Source of the DNA: Pyronema omphalodes
Lineage: Eukaryota; Ascomycota; Pezizomycetes; Pezizales; Pyronemataceae
Length of the DNA stretch: 64,000 nucleotides
Direction of reading: 5' to 3'
Assembly (NCBI GenBank): GCA_024516155.1
Contig: JAJJXM010000025.1
Coordinates: 496,001-560,000 of the forward strand
Shown piece after piece: positions 14,286 through 26,000 of this stretch. Under the pieces are notes generated by a model that saw nothing but the letters and a program-made list of their open reading frames with translations, was not told the origin of the DNA and made no database searches. A program made the position numbers and the translations under genes. The stretch's first letter is position 1. Each line of letters begins with the position of its first letter.

Positions 14286-14513
14286 ATTGGTATTGGTATT
14301 GGTATTGGTATTGGTATTGGTATTGGTATTGGTATTGGTATTGGTATTGGTATTGGTATTGGTATTGGTATTGGTATTGGTATTGGTATTGGTATTGGTA
14401 TTGGTATTGGTATTGGTATTGGTATTGGTATTGGTATTGGTATTGGTATTGGTATTGGTATTGGTATTGGTATTGGTATTGGTATTGGTATTGGTATTGG
14501 TATTGGTATTATT
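14286..14513. repeat. Hexanucleotide array (GGTATT)n, ~38 copies
   Basis: This is a near-perfect array of the unit GGTATT with no visible interruptions. The same hexamer in reverse orientation forms the array at 44577-44835. All three plus-strand frames stay open because the unit contains no stop codon, so long frames of alternating Gly-Ile, Val-Leu or Tyr-Trp here are artefacts. Confidence 0.95.
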
Positions 14514-14857
14514 ATCTTTATGTTTATCGTCTTATCGTCTTATCGTCTTCATCATCGTCATCGGCTCAGGTTTCTGGTTTCTGGTTACTGGTTACTGGTT
14601 GCTGGTTGTTTGGCTAGGTGATGTGTATAGGTGATAGGTGATAGGTGTCTAGGTGATAGGTGTCTAGGTGTCTAGGTGTCTAGATGTCTGTCTATCTACG
14701 CGTTTCTCAATTTTCGAATTCATCTATTTGTGTTTGTCAGTTTATGTTCTGTTTTGTAAGAGGTGATCTATTTGTTTTTCTGGATATCTGGGAGGCGTTG
14801 TTTGTTGTTTACTCTATCTTTTATTTTATTTTCTTTTCCTTTGATTTTTCTTTTACT

Positions 14858-14966
14858 CAATGCTCTATGCTCTATGCTCTATGCTCTATGCTCTATGCTC
14901 TATGCTCTATGCTCTATGCTCTATGCTCTATGCTCTATGCTCTATGCTCTATGCTCTATGCTCTAT
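14858..14966. repeat. Heptanucleotide array (CTCTATG)n, ~15 copies
   Basis: A perfect 7-bp tandem repeat (unit CTCTATG, also readable as ATGCTCT). It ends abruptly four bases before the AACTACCC array. A 7-bp unit cycles through all reading frames. Confidence 0.95.
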
Positions 14967-14969
14967 GAT

Positions 14970-15086
14970 GCAACTACCCAACTACCCAACTACCCAACTA
15001 CCCAACTACCCAACTACCCAACTACCCAACTACCCAACTACCCAACTACCCAACTACCCAACTACCCAACTACCCAACTACCCAAC
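14970..15086. repeat. Octanucleotide array (AACTACCC)n, ~14 copies
   Basis: A perfect 8-bp tandem array (unit AACTACCC) that directly abuts the CTCTATG array. The two units share no obvious sequence, so this is a junction of two independently expanded repeats and not a drift of one. Confidence 0.95.
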
Positions 15087-15122
15087 CTAACTCCCATTCT
15101 TTATCCCCACCAAACCTCCTCC

Positions 15123-15977
15123 GAGTTCGGCACAGTCCGTCCGGTTCCATCCTAGCTATAGGCTGAACCGGACCTTCACTCGTAGTCCCGTCCTGGAGAC
15201 GGACCGCGGGTGACCGTAAGTGACGACGACTAGCGTCACATCCGGTCACTCGTAACCGTCGGTCTTATACCACATACGGCTTATGGTGTTTTTCTTAGAT
15301 AATTCTGATGCATTGTACGAATTAAAGTTAGGTATATGGGATTTCTTGAAAAAATAAAAATGAAAAGTATGCTGATGAATAACAATGCTCCCCCCCCCCC
15401 ACTAAAATGCATCCTTCCCCATCCTTTCCGAATGAAAACAACTCTTGAGAGAACAGGCAGGCAGGGTATTCTGCTTCTGATCGGGACAGACATAAAGGAC
15501 GGCGATGAGGAAATTGGGATATTTCCACTTTGTTGGGAATTAAGTTATGCCTGTTGATCGCCATACAGCGGTAATGAAAGAAGTTTGAAATTCTTGCAGG
15601 TAGAAAGATGGAATGTAAAGGATAGAAGAAATAATTACATCAAAATCATACTTTACCAAGAAACAAAAAATAATACCAAGCCACCAAAGACAGTCGAACT
15701 ATTTCTGGGTGGAGCATGCACCTGCTGAGGAGTGTAAAGGGTTTACTAAAGTGTAGCATGAAGGGTTCATGATTCATCTATGATCTACTACAGTGCTGAT
15801 AACATCATATGTCTGGAAAATTTGAATCAAACCACCCTATCTGCAAACTAGCTCATCCAAAATCCACGGTCCTGCTGTCACCCGCCGCCCCGACCAGTCT
15901 TTTTGACTTGGTGGACGGGACTGGATGACCAGTGTGGTCCCGTCAGGTCCGCCGTCCTGGACGGACCGTGCCGAACT
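15123..15977. mobile_element. Possible inverted-repeat element (weak)
   Basis: GAGTTCGGCACAGTCCGTCC at 15123 is matched in inverted orientation at about 15957-15977 (RC: CAGTTCGGCACGGTCCGTCC), giving about 18 of 20 identical bases. The left side also has an internal hairpin, GTCCGGTTC with GAACCGGAC. No target-site duplication is visible and no transposase frame lies between the repeats. It may be a degraded non-autonomous transposon or two unrelated GC-rich patches. Confidence 0.35.
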
Positions 15978-16901
15978 GTGATCCAATCATCCACCGACTC
16001 TCCAATCCTGTCCATTCCAGCCCATAACATCCATAACATCCATAATATCCCTACAATCCATCCCCATCCCCGTCCCAGTCCCCGTCCCGTCCCAGTCCCC
16101 GTCCCCAACCCCGTCCCAGTCCCAATCCCAATCCACAACTATTTCCCCCCATTCAAAAGTCCCCAAACCCAGTTTCCAATTTCCAATTTTCAATAAAAGG
16201 GCTAAAATAGATGATAGTCCACGAATCCATACAGGACAAGAATATATATCACACATATCACACATATCACACATATCACACATATCACACATATCACATA
16301 TCATAGATAATACAAACGTAACGGTTAGTAGTTACCAAAGACTCATGATTCAACAACGCCATCTAAAAAAAAGAGAGAAAGAAGAGGAATCCATGTCTTG
16401 AGTGGAGATTTATATTTTATATTTTATATTCAAATCTATCTATCTTATCAAAAGTTCTGTTTTCAATATGCTGCCAATAGCATAGCATAACAAAGCATAA
16501 CAGAGCAGTGCATGATCCATCAGCATAATGAATCACCCCACACACACATACACAACATTGAACATTGAACAACTCAATTCAATGTTTCCAGTAAAAGAGA
16601 ACGAAAAAAAAAGACCATCCAAAATTCCGGACCAAAAAAAAAAGAGACCACTTCTAATCATACAAGTATAAACAACAAAAAGCAACAACAACAACCAGAT
16701 TTTTTTCGCATCTAACGCCGTAAATCTGAGTGTTCATAAAACAACTTATTCTGTTGGTAAAAAAACCCCATCATTTCGCTGCGCCAAAAAAAAACTAGAT
16801 ATATGACCAAAGAAAAAAGAAAATATATAAACAAAAAGAACCCCATTTTTTTAAACCATCCTCTAACTTTTGCCAAAGTCCTTCGGTTGATAATTTACCA
16901 T

Positions 16902-18201
16902 CTACCATCCACGTCCGGCCAACTTCTGCTCAGGAGTCAACTTCTCAACGTTCAATCCAACCATAGCCTCACCAAGGTTGCAAGAAACCTCAGCAAGAAC
17001 CTTAGGGTCGTTGAAGTGAGTGACGGCCTGGACGATAGCCTTGGCACGCTTGAGAGGGTCACCAGACTTGAAGATACCAGATCCGACGAAAACACCATCA
17101 CAACCAAGCTGCATCATAAGGGCAGCATCGGCAGGGGTAGCAACACCTCCGGCAGCGAAGTTAACAACGGGAAGACGTCCGAGCTTAGCAGTCTCCTTAA
17201 GAAGATCGAAAGGAGCACCAATCTCCTTAGCCATGACGTAAAGCTCCTCCTCGGTTAATCCCTGAGCCTTACGGATCTCGGCGTTGACGGTACGCATGTG
17301 ACGGACAGCCTCAACAACGTCTCCGGTTCCGGCCTCTCCCTTGGTACGGATCATAGCAGCTCCCTCGGAGATACGACGGAGGGCCTCTCCAAGGTTACGG
17401 CATCCACAGACGAAGGGAGCCTTGAAGGGGTGCTTGACGACGTGGTTGACCTGGTCGGCGGGGGTAAGGACCTCGGACTCGTCAATGTAGTCAACTCCGA
17501 TGGCCTCGAGGATCTGCGGGGTGTTAGCAGGAGCTCGACAAGTTCTTAAAAAAAGTGCGGAGGGCTCGACAAGGTCCGACAAGGTCCGACAAGGTCCGAC
17601 AAGGCTTGACAAGGCTCGACAAGGTCCGATGACGTCTAATGACGTGCAACAATGCCCCACAATGCGAGACAATGCCCGACAGCGCCCCGCACTGTCCCGC
17701 ACGCCCTCCGCAACCTCAAACCACAGGCAAAAAGGAATATCTCACCTGGCACTCAACAAAGTGTCCAATTCTAGCCTTGGCCATGACGGGAATAGTAACA
17801 GCCTCCATAATCTCCTTGATCATCTGGGGGTCGGACATTCTGGCGACACCTCCCTCGACACGGATATCGGCGGGAACACGCTCGAGAGCCATGACGGCGG
17901 CGGCACCGGCCTCCTCGGCGATACGGGCCTGTTTTGGGGGTTTCGTTAGCTGCTGTTCATCTCTACTGTCTCTGCTGCCTGCTGTCTCTCTACTGTCTCC
18001 CAATGAGAGAGATAGAGATAGAGACAAAGCACAATGCTACAGAGAAATATGAAACATAGGATATGGAAGAAAACTTACCTGCTCAGGGTTGACGACATCC
18101 ATGATGACACCTCCCTTCAACATACGAGCAAGACCGACCTTGACGGCGAAGGTCTCAGAGCGAGACTCCTGGGTACCGTTGACGGGGAGTTCAGTAGACA
18201 T
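16902..18201 (-). CDS. PDX1: Pyridoxal 5'-phosphate synthase subunit Pdx1/Snz
   Basis: Synthase subunit of the DXP-independent vitamin B6 pathway. It builds PLP from ribose 5-phosphate, glyceraldehyde 3-phosphate and ammonia supplied by the Pdx2/Sno glutaminase. Three phase-0 exons (18201-18079, 17928-17746, 17513-16902) give 305 residues, the usual family length. The two conserved lysines that carry the covalent intermediates are present: Lys92 in [11 protein letters not shown] and Lys160 in AAMIRTKGE. The phosphate loop [16 protein letters not shown] and [10 protein letters not shown] follow. The C-terminus ends KLAGRGW. No glutaminase partner gene lies nearby. The 232-base second intron contains a 10-bp tandem repeat and is open in the coding frame upstream of exon 3, so a longer frame starting inside it (17702) should not be mistaken for the real start. 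Confidence 0.96.
17566..17632. repeat. 10-bp tandem repeat GACAAGGTCC inside PDX1 intron 2
   Basis: About six copies of GACAAGGTCC and close variants (GACAAGGCTT, GACAAGGCTC) lie between exons 2 and 3. They grade into ATGACGTCTA and GACAATGCC-like derivatives up to about 17700. The array is absent from the coding exons. Confidence 0.8.
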
Positions 18202-19992
18202 GGTGAAGATTTGGTAAGTAAAGTGAAGTAATTCGAGATTGTTAGTTTTTTTTTTGTTCGTTATATATCGTATTCAATTCGTAGATGTAAGTTTCGTGAA
18301 CGTAGTCGTTGATGTTGATTGATATCAATCGCAGATGTAGTTGGTAGTTGTAGTTGATGGTATGGTGAGTCGATTTCGTTATCGGGTCTTTCCCCAAGCC
18401 CCCCAAGAAAAAAATTAAAAAAAAAAAAGTAAGCAAAAAAAAAAAAAAAAACAGGTCAGGTCAGGTTAGTTAGAACCTCCCATACCAAAAAAAGGTTTGC
18501 CGGAAAAGAAAAGCGGGGTTTTTTGGTTTCGTTATGCGAGGCGAGAAAAAAAGTACAGTAGCACCTCTACATACCCGGCACCTGCGCCATATGGTGCACG
18601 CCCCACGGTATGTATGACTCCGCTCCCATATGGCTCATCGCATCGTACTATTCTACTAGTTTACTAGTGTAGTCTGTGTACATACGTAGAAACAGGCAAG
18701 TTCCATTTGCATTTGCCATTGCGATATCGTGCACCATATGGATTTTCCCGATCACCAAAAAATTTATATGTAAGCAGCCAGTCAACCTGTAGCCATCCAG
18801 GTATGTGTGTCTATATCCACCATACCATACTCCCTCCCCGGAGACCATTAAAGTCTTCAGACTCCAGAAAAGGCCATGTCAGGGGCATATCATGGGTTAG
18901 CATTAGATATCTACGGTATAGGATGGATCATGGACACGAAAAATCATTCTGTATATGGTGGTGGTGATGATGAGCCATAGAGCCATAGATCCATCCAGAT
19001 TCCACAGCTCGATAAACCAAGTGTGTGTGGTGACCAGTGACCGACGACCCCTCCAGGCTCCAAAAATTCTGCGCGGCTCAAGGAAGCCCGCTGAGAAGCG
19101 TTCGGACTGTGGAGCCGCATGGTACCATGTAAAGTACCCTGAAATACAGGTTTTTACCGCGGGGAGCCGATGGAAGGCGGCGGCGAAGGTGGAGGCGAAG
19201 ATGACTACGGCACATAGCGATGCGATGGCGAGGTGCGATGGCGACCGCCGATGATGGTGGTGGCATGTATGGTACGTAGCGATCTGAAGATGAAGATGAA
19301 GATGAAGATGGACGGGGAAGATGAACTATAGATGGAGTCGTAAACATCATTGATTTTTTTTCTGGAATATACATAGATGGTAGATGATAGATCTATGTAG
19401 ACTGCCGTTGCCGTATGTGCCAAAAACTATCGTGATTACTTGAGATACAAGATCAAGGTACGAGATCTTGAGAGATACAAGATACATGATACCAGCAACA
19501 TAATCTCCAGCATATTCATCGCTACGTATCATACTTTTCTTATGTATATATGTATCTTACCCGCGAGTTTTGTTATGTTGTGTTATGTAGTTTCTGTATG
19601 TATGTCTGTATAAATCCATCGAAAATCCACACAAAATCCACCCAAAATCCATCCAATCCTCAATCCTCACCCATCATCCTCACCCCAAACCCCATCATCC
19701 TCATCTCACCCCATCACAAACCCCACTGTCTCTGCCCCTCTGTCTCAGCCCCTCAGCCCCTCTACCCCTCCAACTGAGGGGCAACCCCTCCACCCCACCA
19801 TAAAACCCCGCTGCCGCGGTCGCCTTTACCCATACCCAGCACATCACTAATCCCATCCTATCTAGTCCTGATATGTATAGTCCTGGTATGTATGGCTAGC
19901 TTTATATCCTTGTACATCCCTGTACATACAGTCGATTGTATAGGCAACCCCTCTTCCATCTTCCATCTGATGATGATGATGATGATGCTGCT

Positions 19993-20023
<31 letters not shown>

Positions 20024-21746
20024 ACGATGAGGGGTTATAAGGGGTTAGAAGGTTAGAAGATTAAAGGGTTGGAAGGTTAAAGGGTTAGAGGGTCATGGTG
20101 CATAGAACCATGAACCGTAGAACCATAGAACCATAGATGAACTTTCACATGCTATATCATGTCTATATCATGTCTATATCATGCCCTTGGTATCATGGGG
20201 GATCACTATATGCTGCACAGAACAGTACAGTACAGTACAGTACAGGACTGGATTGATAATTGATTGATAATTGATAATTGATTGATTTATTATTTATTAT
20301 TTACTATTTGACATGTGCAGGCTGTGCAGGCTATGGGCTATGGGCTATGGGCTATGGGCTATGAGGCAGGTATGGAGGCGGGAGGGTATAGCATGGGACG
20401 ATGGGAGCTGTGGAGCTGTGGATTTTTGACGAGGAGATGGGGAGTAGGGAGCGTATAGCACGGGGAGATTGGAGCTGTGGAGCTGTAGTACTATGGGGCT
20501 GTGGATTTTGACAGGAGACGGGAGACGGGAGCTGAGGGGTGGGAGATGGGAGATGTGGTATTGTGGAGCTGTAGATTTTGACGGGAGAAGCGGGCTGTGG
20601 AGTAGGGAGCGTATAGCACGGGGACGATGGGAGCTGTGGAGCTGTGGGCTTTTAACGGGGAGTAGGGAGTAGGGAGCTGAGGGGTGGGAGATGGGAGCTG
20701 TGGGATGATGAGCTGAGGGATGGGGTTTAATATTGATATTGACAGATGTGACAGATTTCACCGAGGATAATGATGGTGATTGGTATGAGCTGAACTGAGC
20801 TGAACCGAGGGAGGATATGGATATGGATATGGATTTTTGACGGGGAGATGGGAGCATAAGGCTAAACACGATGTAAGTGATACTCCATCTCATATCATAT
20901 CATATCATATCATATCATCACAGCACAGCACAGCAACATTACAAGACTACGCATACCTACAATCCATACCCACCTACAATACGAATCCAGATACATAACA
21001 CCACCCACGGATATCAGCAGCAGCAGAGGGTTTAATCAACCAAACCTAATCACGAATTCAGAACCGGACGTTTTCAGTTCAAAGTTTTCAGTTTTCAGTT
21101 CAAGGGTTAAAGTTTTCTGTTTAGGGTCAAAGATTACTGTAACTTAAGCTTCAACTATAGATGGATACAGAAAGAGATAAAATGAGGGATTAGGGGGGGG
21201 GGGGGGGGGGGGGGATATAGCTGTATGTACGGGGGTGTAACGATATACAAGATATATCTTTGCTTCACTGTGTATATCTTTGACATGTAGGTAGGTAGGT
21301 AGGTAGGAAGGTTAGGTACAGTATTTAACAAGCAAGATATCATCACAACACCATAGTACAACACAACACAACATTACATAACACAACACAGCATAACATA
21401 CGCTCGCCAGTCTCAATCAAGAAGTATCGTAAAAGCCACAGCTACAAAAAAAAATCTCAGAGTAAATAAACCAAATAAACAACTATAAATAATCCCAATT
21501 TCATGTCCTTATGTAAATCATAACCCTTCGTAACCCTTCATAACCGTCATATCAACAAAAAAAAAGGCCGGGGAAATATATTCCGCCTCTCCCACTCCCC
21601 CTCCCCCCTCCTCCGCCATCAAGACGAAGAAGAAGTATTTTCCCTGAGCGCGCACCACATCCTTATCCCATTTTTACCAGGTATCCATTCCGCCCCCCTC
21701 TCCCCCCGCCCCCCCCCACCCCCCCCCCCCTCCCGCAATCTAATCT
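18202..21746. other. Intergenic region upstream of PDX1
   Basis: No supported gene. The PDX1 promoter side is T-rich on the coding strand, with a TATATATCG stretch near 18260. Other contents are a 14-bp inverted pair containing CATATGGTGCACG (18590 and about 18730), (GAT/GCT) triplets at 19970-20030, GGTTAGAAGG-type repeats at 20040-20100, GGAGATGGGAGCTGTGGAGC-like diverged repeats at 20370-20720, a G-run at 21193-21214 and GTAGGTAG at 21285-21308. The minus-strand 182-codon frame at 20345-20893 is built from the diverged repeats and is not supported as a gene. Confidence 0.6.
20375..20710. repeat. Diverged tandem repeats, ~60-110 bp scale
   Basis: Blocks containing GATGGGAGCTGTGGAGCTGT followed by TTTTGACGGGGAG and GAGTAGGGAGCGTATAGCACG recur at least five times with different indels. 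The order of sub-blocks varies, as expected of slippage plus unequal exchange. No coding function is apparent. Confidence 0.65.
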
Positions 21747-23002
21747 CTAATCCCTCTTCCCCTTACTCCTCACAGCACCCATAAGCAACCTCAAAACCGC
21801 GACAACAGCAGTAACAGGAAACATAAGCACGCCACCAACAAGTTTCCAAGTCAACAACAACGGCGCCAATAACCAACCAAGAACCCATTCCCCAACTCCT
21901 TGTTGAGGTTCAGTCATGGACAGTCGTCGGTTGATTTCTAGAATCCGGGTTTCGGTTGCGAGTTGTGAGGCTGCTTCTTTACGTTCGTAGCGGCGGACGG
22001 CTCCTGGGGGGCGTTAGTGGTGGGCGGGGTATAAGTGGGGCGAAAGGATTGGCGAGTATGGGGGTGCATAGCATGCATGGCATAGCAGAGATGATCCACA
22101 GTACAGAAAATGTGAGGGGTATGTAGGAAACCCGAGAAAAGTAAAGTAGAAGTGATGCTGCTTGGGTATAGTAAAAACAGGAAGCTGGTTCCAAGTTTGA
22201 GTTGACACGCGCAACAAAATGTAAATCAACTCGTGACAGCTTCTTTTTTCTCTGAACCAGCTTCATAGGCGTGCGAAAAAAATAAAAATAAAAATACAGC
22301 AGCAGCAGAAGTAGGAATGAATAGGAAGAAGGGAATTAATAACTCACCTCTCAACACTTCAATTTCCTTTTCTCTCTCCTTCTGAGTTCTACTAGCTTGA
22401 ACAAGCTCCTTAACAGTTTCTCCCATCTCTCTCAACTTCATCTCCAATTCCTCAACTCTTCCCATCGGCTGTTGTTCCCCCTCCCCAACCTGTCTTTGTA
22501 AATTCAAAGTCCTTTCTCTAATCAACTTCATAACCTGACTGGCGGGTCTAATTTCCGCCGCAAGGATAAAGACAGTGAGGTTAAGATTCGAAACGAGGCC
22601 TTCGGAGGGTCTTGATAACTGAGATCTGATAGCATGGAGGATGGCACCACCTATCAAGGGTCCTAAAAAGCAGCAAACTAACGCCGAAATTTCATTTCTA
22701 TTTAGTTCCCGGGATGCAAGTTCACTATTTGAACCATGACGTGGTGCTGCTGCGGTATTAGGAATTTGTGAGGATTGATACCATTCCCAGGGAAATTTTA
22801 TAAGTTGGTGGAGAAATAATGAACAGAGAAGAATTAAGAGTGCGTCGGTGATTATCAACGAGCCGTTGGTGAAGAGGATTCCTCCAATGGCGGGGAGAAT
22901 GGCGAATGCGAGGGGAAGTGAATGCCAGTTGCTCTCGGATTCGGTTATGGAAAGTGTAGAAACGGAGGAGGAGCGACGAGGGATGGTAGCGGCTGATGCC
23001 AT
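21747..23002 (-). CDS. Unknown fungal membrane protein, 303 aa
   Basis: Two exons, 23002-22348 and 22003-21747, join in phase through an unusually long 344-base intron (GTGAGT donor, CCCCCAG acceptor). I do not recognise a named family. The N-terminal half has several hydrophobic segments: around residues 30-65 (LAFAILPAIGGILFTNGSL, DALLILLCSLFLHQLI) and around 108-150 (ALVCCFLGPLIGGAIL, LNLTVFILAAEI). A charged coiled-coil-like helix follows (RVEELEMKLREMGETVKELV). Exon 2 has a last hydrophobic stretch, WVLGWLLAPLLLTWKLVGGV, and a basic tail, RSKGKRD. The layout suggests a multi-pass membrane protein with a central coiled coil. The compartment cannot be told from sequence. Confidence 0.75.
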
Positions 23003-26000
23003 GATTGTAGTAGTGGTTGTTGTTATAGCAGTGATCGTTTTTTATCTGTGGTTGTTGAGAATCGAAGCAGTTAAACCCGAAGCCGACGTCGAAGCTGGGT
23101 GCTGATGGTGCTGATAGCCTGATGCTAGTTGGAGTTGAACCCGAAGCTGGAGTTGAAGCTGGAGCTATGTAGGCGTGCGTGCGTGCGTGAGTGCAAAAGC
23201 ACAAGACGATATTCCCCGTACCAACTATCCATCATGCGATCAACATAATTAGTCTTAATATTTCTGAAAAGCGATGAACATAAACAGGTAGGTACGGAAA
23301 GTAAAAGTTAAAAAAAAAAATAATAACCTACCGTACGCGATGCGATGAGGTCTTAAGAACTATCCGTTAAGCTTGCTAGACTGCTAGACTGCTAGACTGC
23401 GATATCGATAATGTTTCCGAAGATCGAAGGTTGAAGGTCGAAGCAGCAGGTAGTAGGTAGCGAGTAGCAAGCAGCGAGTAGCAGCAGTAAGCAGCAAGCA
23501 GGCGCTACTATAGTAAGATAGCAAAAGAGAAACACAAATCGAATCGAATCGCAGAGAAGAGAAGAAAAGCGGAGTAACTGTAGCAGCCTGGGAGTAACAG
23601 CGGAGTAGTAACGGAATCAGAAGCAGAAGCAGAACCACAAGCAGAATCAGAAGCAGGAATCATATGTAAGTAACCCAACCAACCAATCAACCAACACAAC
23701 CAACACAACCTACTAAGACATACAGGCACCTTATTAACTCCGGGAACTAAAAAACTAAAAAATAAAACTAAAATAAAACATGAAATCCATCTATCCATCT
23801 ATCCATCCATCCATAATACATCCATGGCCGGTAAATGGACATGGCCATCCACCCTGCTATGGTGGTCGGTCTCTTTAGCTGTGATGCTCGGTCTATCTAA
23901 GGCTGGCTGGCTGGCTGGTTGGCTGGCAGCATGGCAGCAATGAGCATACCTCATCATCTCTCTATGTCTGTGTGGTACACGAGTAGGCGTCATACACATA
24001 GCATAGCATAGCTATGCATAGCATACACATCATTCATTTCACGGGTACAGTATCACAAGCTTTTCGGGTCGGATGAACTGATAAGTAAAGTGAGGTGAAT
24101 ATAGCTATGCCTGTAGCTATTGTAAATAGTAATTGTGTGCATATGGTGCCGGCCACTTAGTAGGGCTAGCGTCTTGGCAAAGTCTTGGCATATACAAAAC
24201 ATAAATTCTGATTACTAAGCGCCGAGTGATGACGTATGAACCAGTTTTCCCATACAAAGCCTTCCAAGACCTGATTAGTAAGTATCGAGTGATGACCCCT
24301 GAACTTGGTTTCCCAAAGCAGGGCCACCGAAAAGGTACTAGTGTAATATCATTATATATCACTCGGCGTGTACTACGCTCGATTTGGTATATACCATACC
24401 TATTAGGGTATGGCGTGCATAATAGAGCCTCGCTAGTGATGCATTCAAAAGTCCCCTCTGCCACCAAAACATGGGTCACTTTCAAACGCTATCTACTCCA
24501 CAACCACGCCTCCAAATCGAATTTTGACGCCCCAGAATTGTTCTCTGACGTCTATTCTACAAAGTTGGGGCATTAAAATTAATAATTTTTTTCGTCGCGA
24601 GGAGGAGATACGGTCGGCGCGGGGGGGTTGTTTTGAGGCCTCAGATCCCTGTCGCGCTAGCCCTACTAAGTGGCCGGCACCATATGAGCATGTGCCTGTG
24701 TGTGTGTGTGGTGGGGATTCGGATAGCGATATAGCGATCAAGCAACCGGACTCAGAATCAGAACCAGAATCAGAAGAAAGAGGGGAGAGGGGAGAGGGGA
24801 GAGAGGAGAGGGGTTATACATAGTTGGTTATGTATGACAACATGATCCCCAGCTAGCTACATAGCTAGTTTAACCCAGAACCCAGAACCCAGAACCCAGG
24901 AAAAACCTAACGAATCATATCAGACTGACTCGGATACTGAGGACCAGGGGTATGTACTATGTATATGTAAATCCAGCAGTCAGCTCTCTGTTATGTTGCG
25001 CGCACAGATAGATATGCCAAGTGATGATTATTGTGATTATTACAGTTGGAATTATATATCAATATCGATTATCATATGAAATAATTAATTCTTTATCTTT
25101 TCCTTTCCTTTCCTTTCCTTTCCTTTTTTCTGCTGTTTTTCTTTTCTTCTTTCTTTTTCTGAATCCCCACGCCCGAAAACATAAAAAAAAAATAGAAGAA
25201 CGAGACAAGCAACCAAGCAACCAAATAAACAAATCAACAAATCAACACAAATAACCACAGAAATACAGAAACACAGCAACAGCGACAATCTATAACACAG
25301 AAATACAGCAACACAAATAACCACAGAAATCAGGACAGCGAAAGTCTATACCGGAATATATAAAATTCACATGTCCACATATTCACATGTCCACATATCC
25401 ACATATATCCGACGACTACAACAACAGCATCTCGGAACCTTTTTTTCTTGCTTCTGATGCTGCTTCTGATGCTTCTGATGCTTCTGATGCTGCTGGTGGT
25501 GGTATATAGTGGTATCATGCATGCATGCTTACTTTGTTTATTTTTATGAAATACCCACACCCACACACCACACACCACACACCACACACCACACACCACA
25601 CACAGGCGCGTTTACGGGTGAGGTTCCTGTTTGTTTGTTTGGTTCTTTTGTTTGGTTATGCGCGTATATAGGTGGGTATGTGTAGGTGGGTATGGGTGGG
25701 TGGGTATACTAGGTGGGTATGCGGGTAATATGGATAGTGATAGATCCTAGTAACGAGGGGAAAAGGGAAAGAGGGAAAGAGGGAAAGAGGGGATGATGTG
25801 ATGATGTAGTGATGTAGTGCGTAGTCAGGGAAAAAAATAGAGAGATAGATAGATGGATGTATAGATACGAGTTTTATGGATTTTCAGGTGGATTATATAA
25901 GTAGTCTATAGAGCACGTCATGTGTGTTATGTCTATTCCGTACATTACGCATATTCCGTACATTACGCATATTACGCATATTACGCACGTTATGTCGGCT

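Larger units (their letters stand above)
13301..16901. other. Intergenic region dominated by simple repeats
   Basis: This stretch separates the DUF2841 gene from the 3' end of PDX1. It holds a G-run right after the stop codon (about 13325-13346), T-rich tracts, TTAGTTAGG-type repeats at 13835-13905, trinucleotide-rich sequence at 13990-14190, three large arrays (listed separately), and a pair of inverted ~22-bp repeats at 15123 and 15977. CACATATCA repeats lie at 16245-16300. Long open frames here are products of the repeats. Confidence 0.7.

Noticed and set aside
13924..14634. 236-codon plus-strand frame of Val/Leu/Ile repeats
   Set aside because: Produced by triplet-rich DNA and the GGTATT array, which contains no stop codon in any plus frame; no real protein features.
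14858..15086. CRISPR-like array
   Set aside because: Contiguous tandem repeats without spacers, in a eukaryotic nuclear context.
20345..20893. 182-codon minus-strand frame rich in Ser/Pro/His
   Set aside because: Reads through diverged tandem repeats; composition follows the repeat unit.
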